From NCBI RefSeq assembly GCF_009659535.1, contig NZ_VJZZ01000013.1:117633-181632 (forward strand): a stretch of 64,000 bases of DNA. The letters are read 5' to 3'. This DNA is from Aggregicoccus sp. 17bor-14. Its GTDB lineage: Bacteria; Myxococcota; Myxococcia; Myxococcales; Myxococcaceae. A program made the translations under genes and the position numbers. Positions 63,882 through 64,000 of this stretch are shown here, one piece after another. The notes beneath the pieces were generated by a model. It had not been told where the DNA came from. It did no database searches and saw nothing but the letters and a program-made list of their open reading frames with translations. Numbering within the stretch: position 1 is the first letter of the stretch; each line of letters begins with the position of its first letter.

Positions 63882-64000
63882 CCCTTTAAACCTGTCGACG
63901 CGCGACGGGTGAGGGGCAGGCGTGGGAGGGAGCAGCCGGGAGCGTGGCTTGGGCCCGTGCGGGTTGCAAGGGCATGGAGGGTACAAGGCCATGCTCGATG

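Overview
This 64 kb window is chromosomal DNA of about 70-75% G+C with long spurious open frames in every reading frame. Large PAS/GAF histidine kinases, a TonB-dependent receptor, Omp85-type barrels, GTG/TTG starts and several lipoproteins indicate a Gram-negative, and the overall gene style suggests a myxobacterium (Myxococcota, Myxococcaceae-like). That placement is inference: no rRNA or other phylogenetic marker is present. I see no tRNA, rRNA, CRISPR array, insertion sequence or prophage core.

Layout. 1-8.8 kb: periplasmic lytic transglycosylase, TonB-dependent receptor, CBS-pair protein, HdeD-like membrane protein, receiver-PAS-PAS histidine kinase, small unknown. 8.9-17.8 kb: S41 peptidase, membrane histidine kinase, aquaporin followed by a DUF1254/DUF1214 protein, the wreck of a second DUF1254/DUF1214 gene, and a type I arylsulfatase. 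17.8-26.5 kb: a signalling island with three soluble histidine kinases, a PAS-PAS-GAF protein that stops where a kinase module would start, a lone receiver, an Lgt-like protein and a cupredoxin lipoprotein. 26.5-29.9 kb: a divergent NmrA/QorB-like reductase and HxlR regulator pair with a probable operator, a Qnr-sized pentapeptide-repeat protein, a 0.8 kb non-coding stretch with repeats, and a small membrane-anchored protein.

29.9-42.3 kb is the most coherent unit: a minus-strand operon encoding RND adaptor, RND pump, MarR regulator, TolC channel, lipocalin-like protein, Omp85 barrel, an outer-membrane protein with a phospholipase A-like H-x-S-N-G motif, and a fatty-acid hydroxylase, with NDH-2 100 bp further on. 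A near-perfect 23-bp palindrome over the probable promoter is the likely MarR site. It reads as a drug- or lipid-responsive envelope module.

42.4-50.6 kb: a 916-residue hybrid kinase, then a quinone/electrophile-stress set (YceI, YhhW-type pirin, WrbA, pirin) divergent from a LysR regulator with an inverted repeat in the shared gap, and an outer-membrane barrel. 50.8-53.5 kb: a tiny basic exported protein, a 485-bp gap with a strong terminator, MntP, a degraded secreted-protein gene, and a HigBA toxin-antitoxin pair. 53.5-64 kb: a propeller/GGDEF diguanylate cyclase, a redoxin, rhodanese plus EamA exporter, a GreA-like protein, a glycine/threonine-rich secreted protein, a saccharopine-dehydrogenase-like enzyme, a lipoprotein, and a CULT-domain protein related to the thalidomide-binding domain of cereblon.
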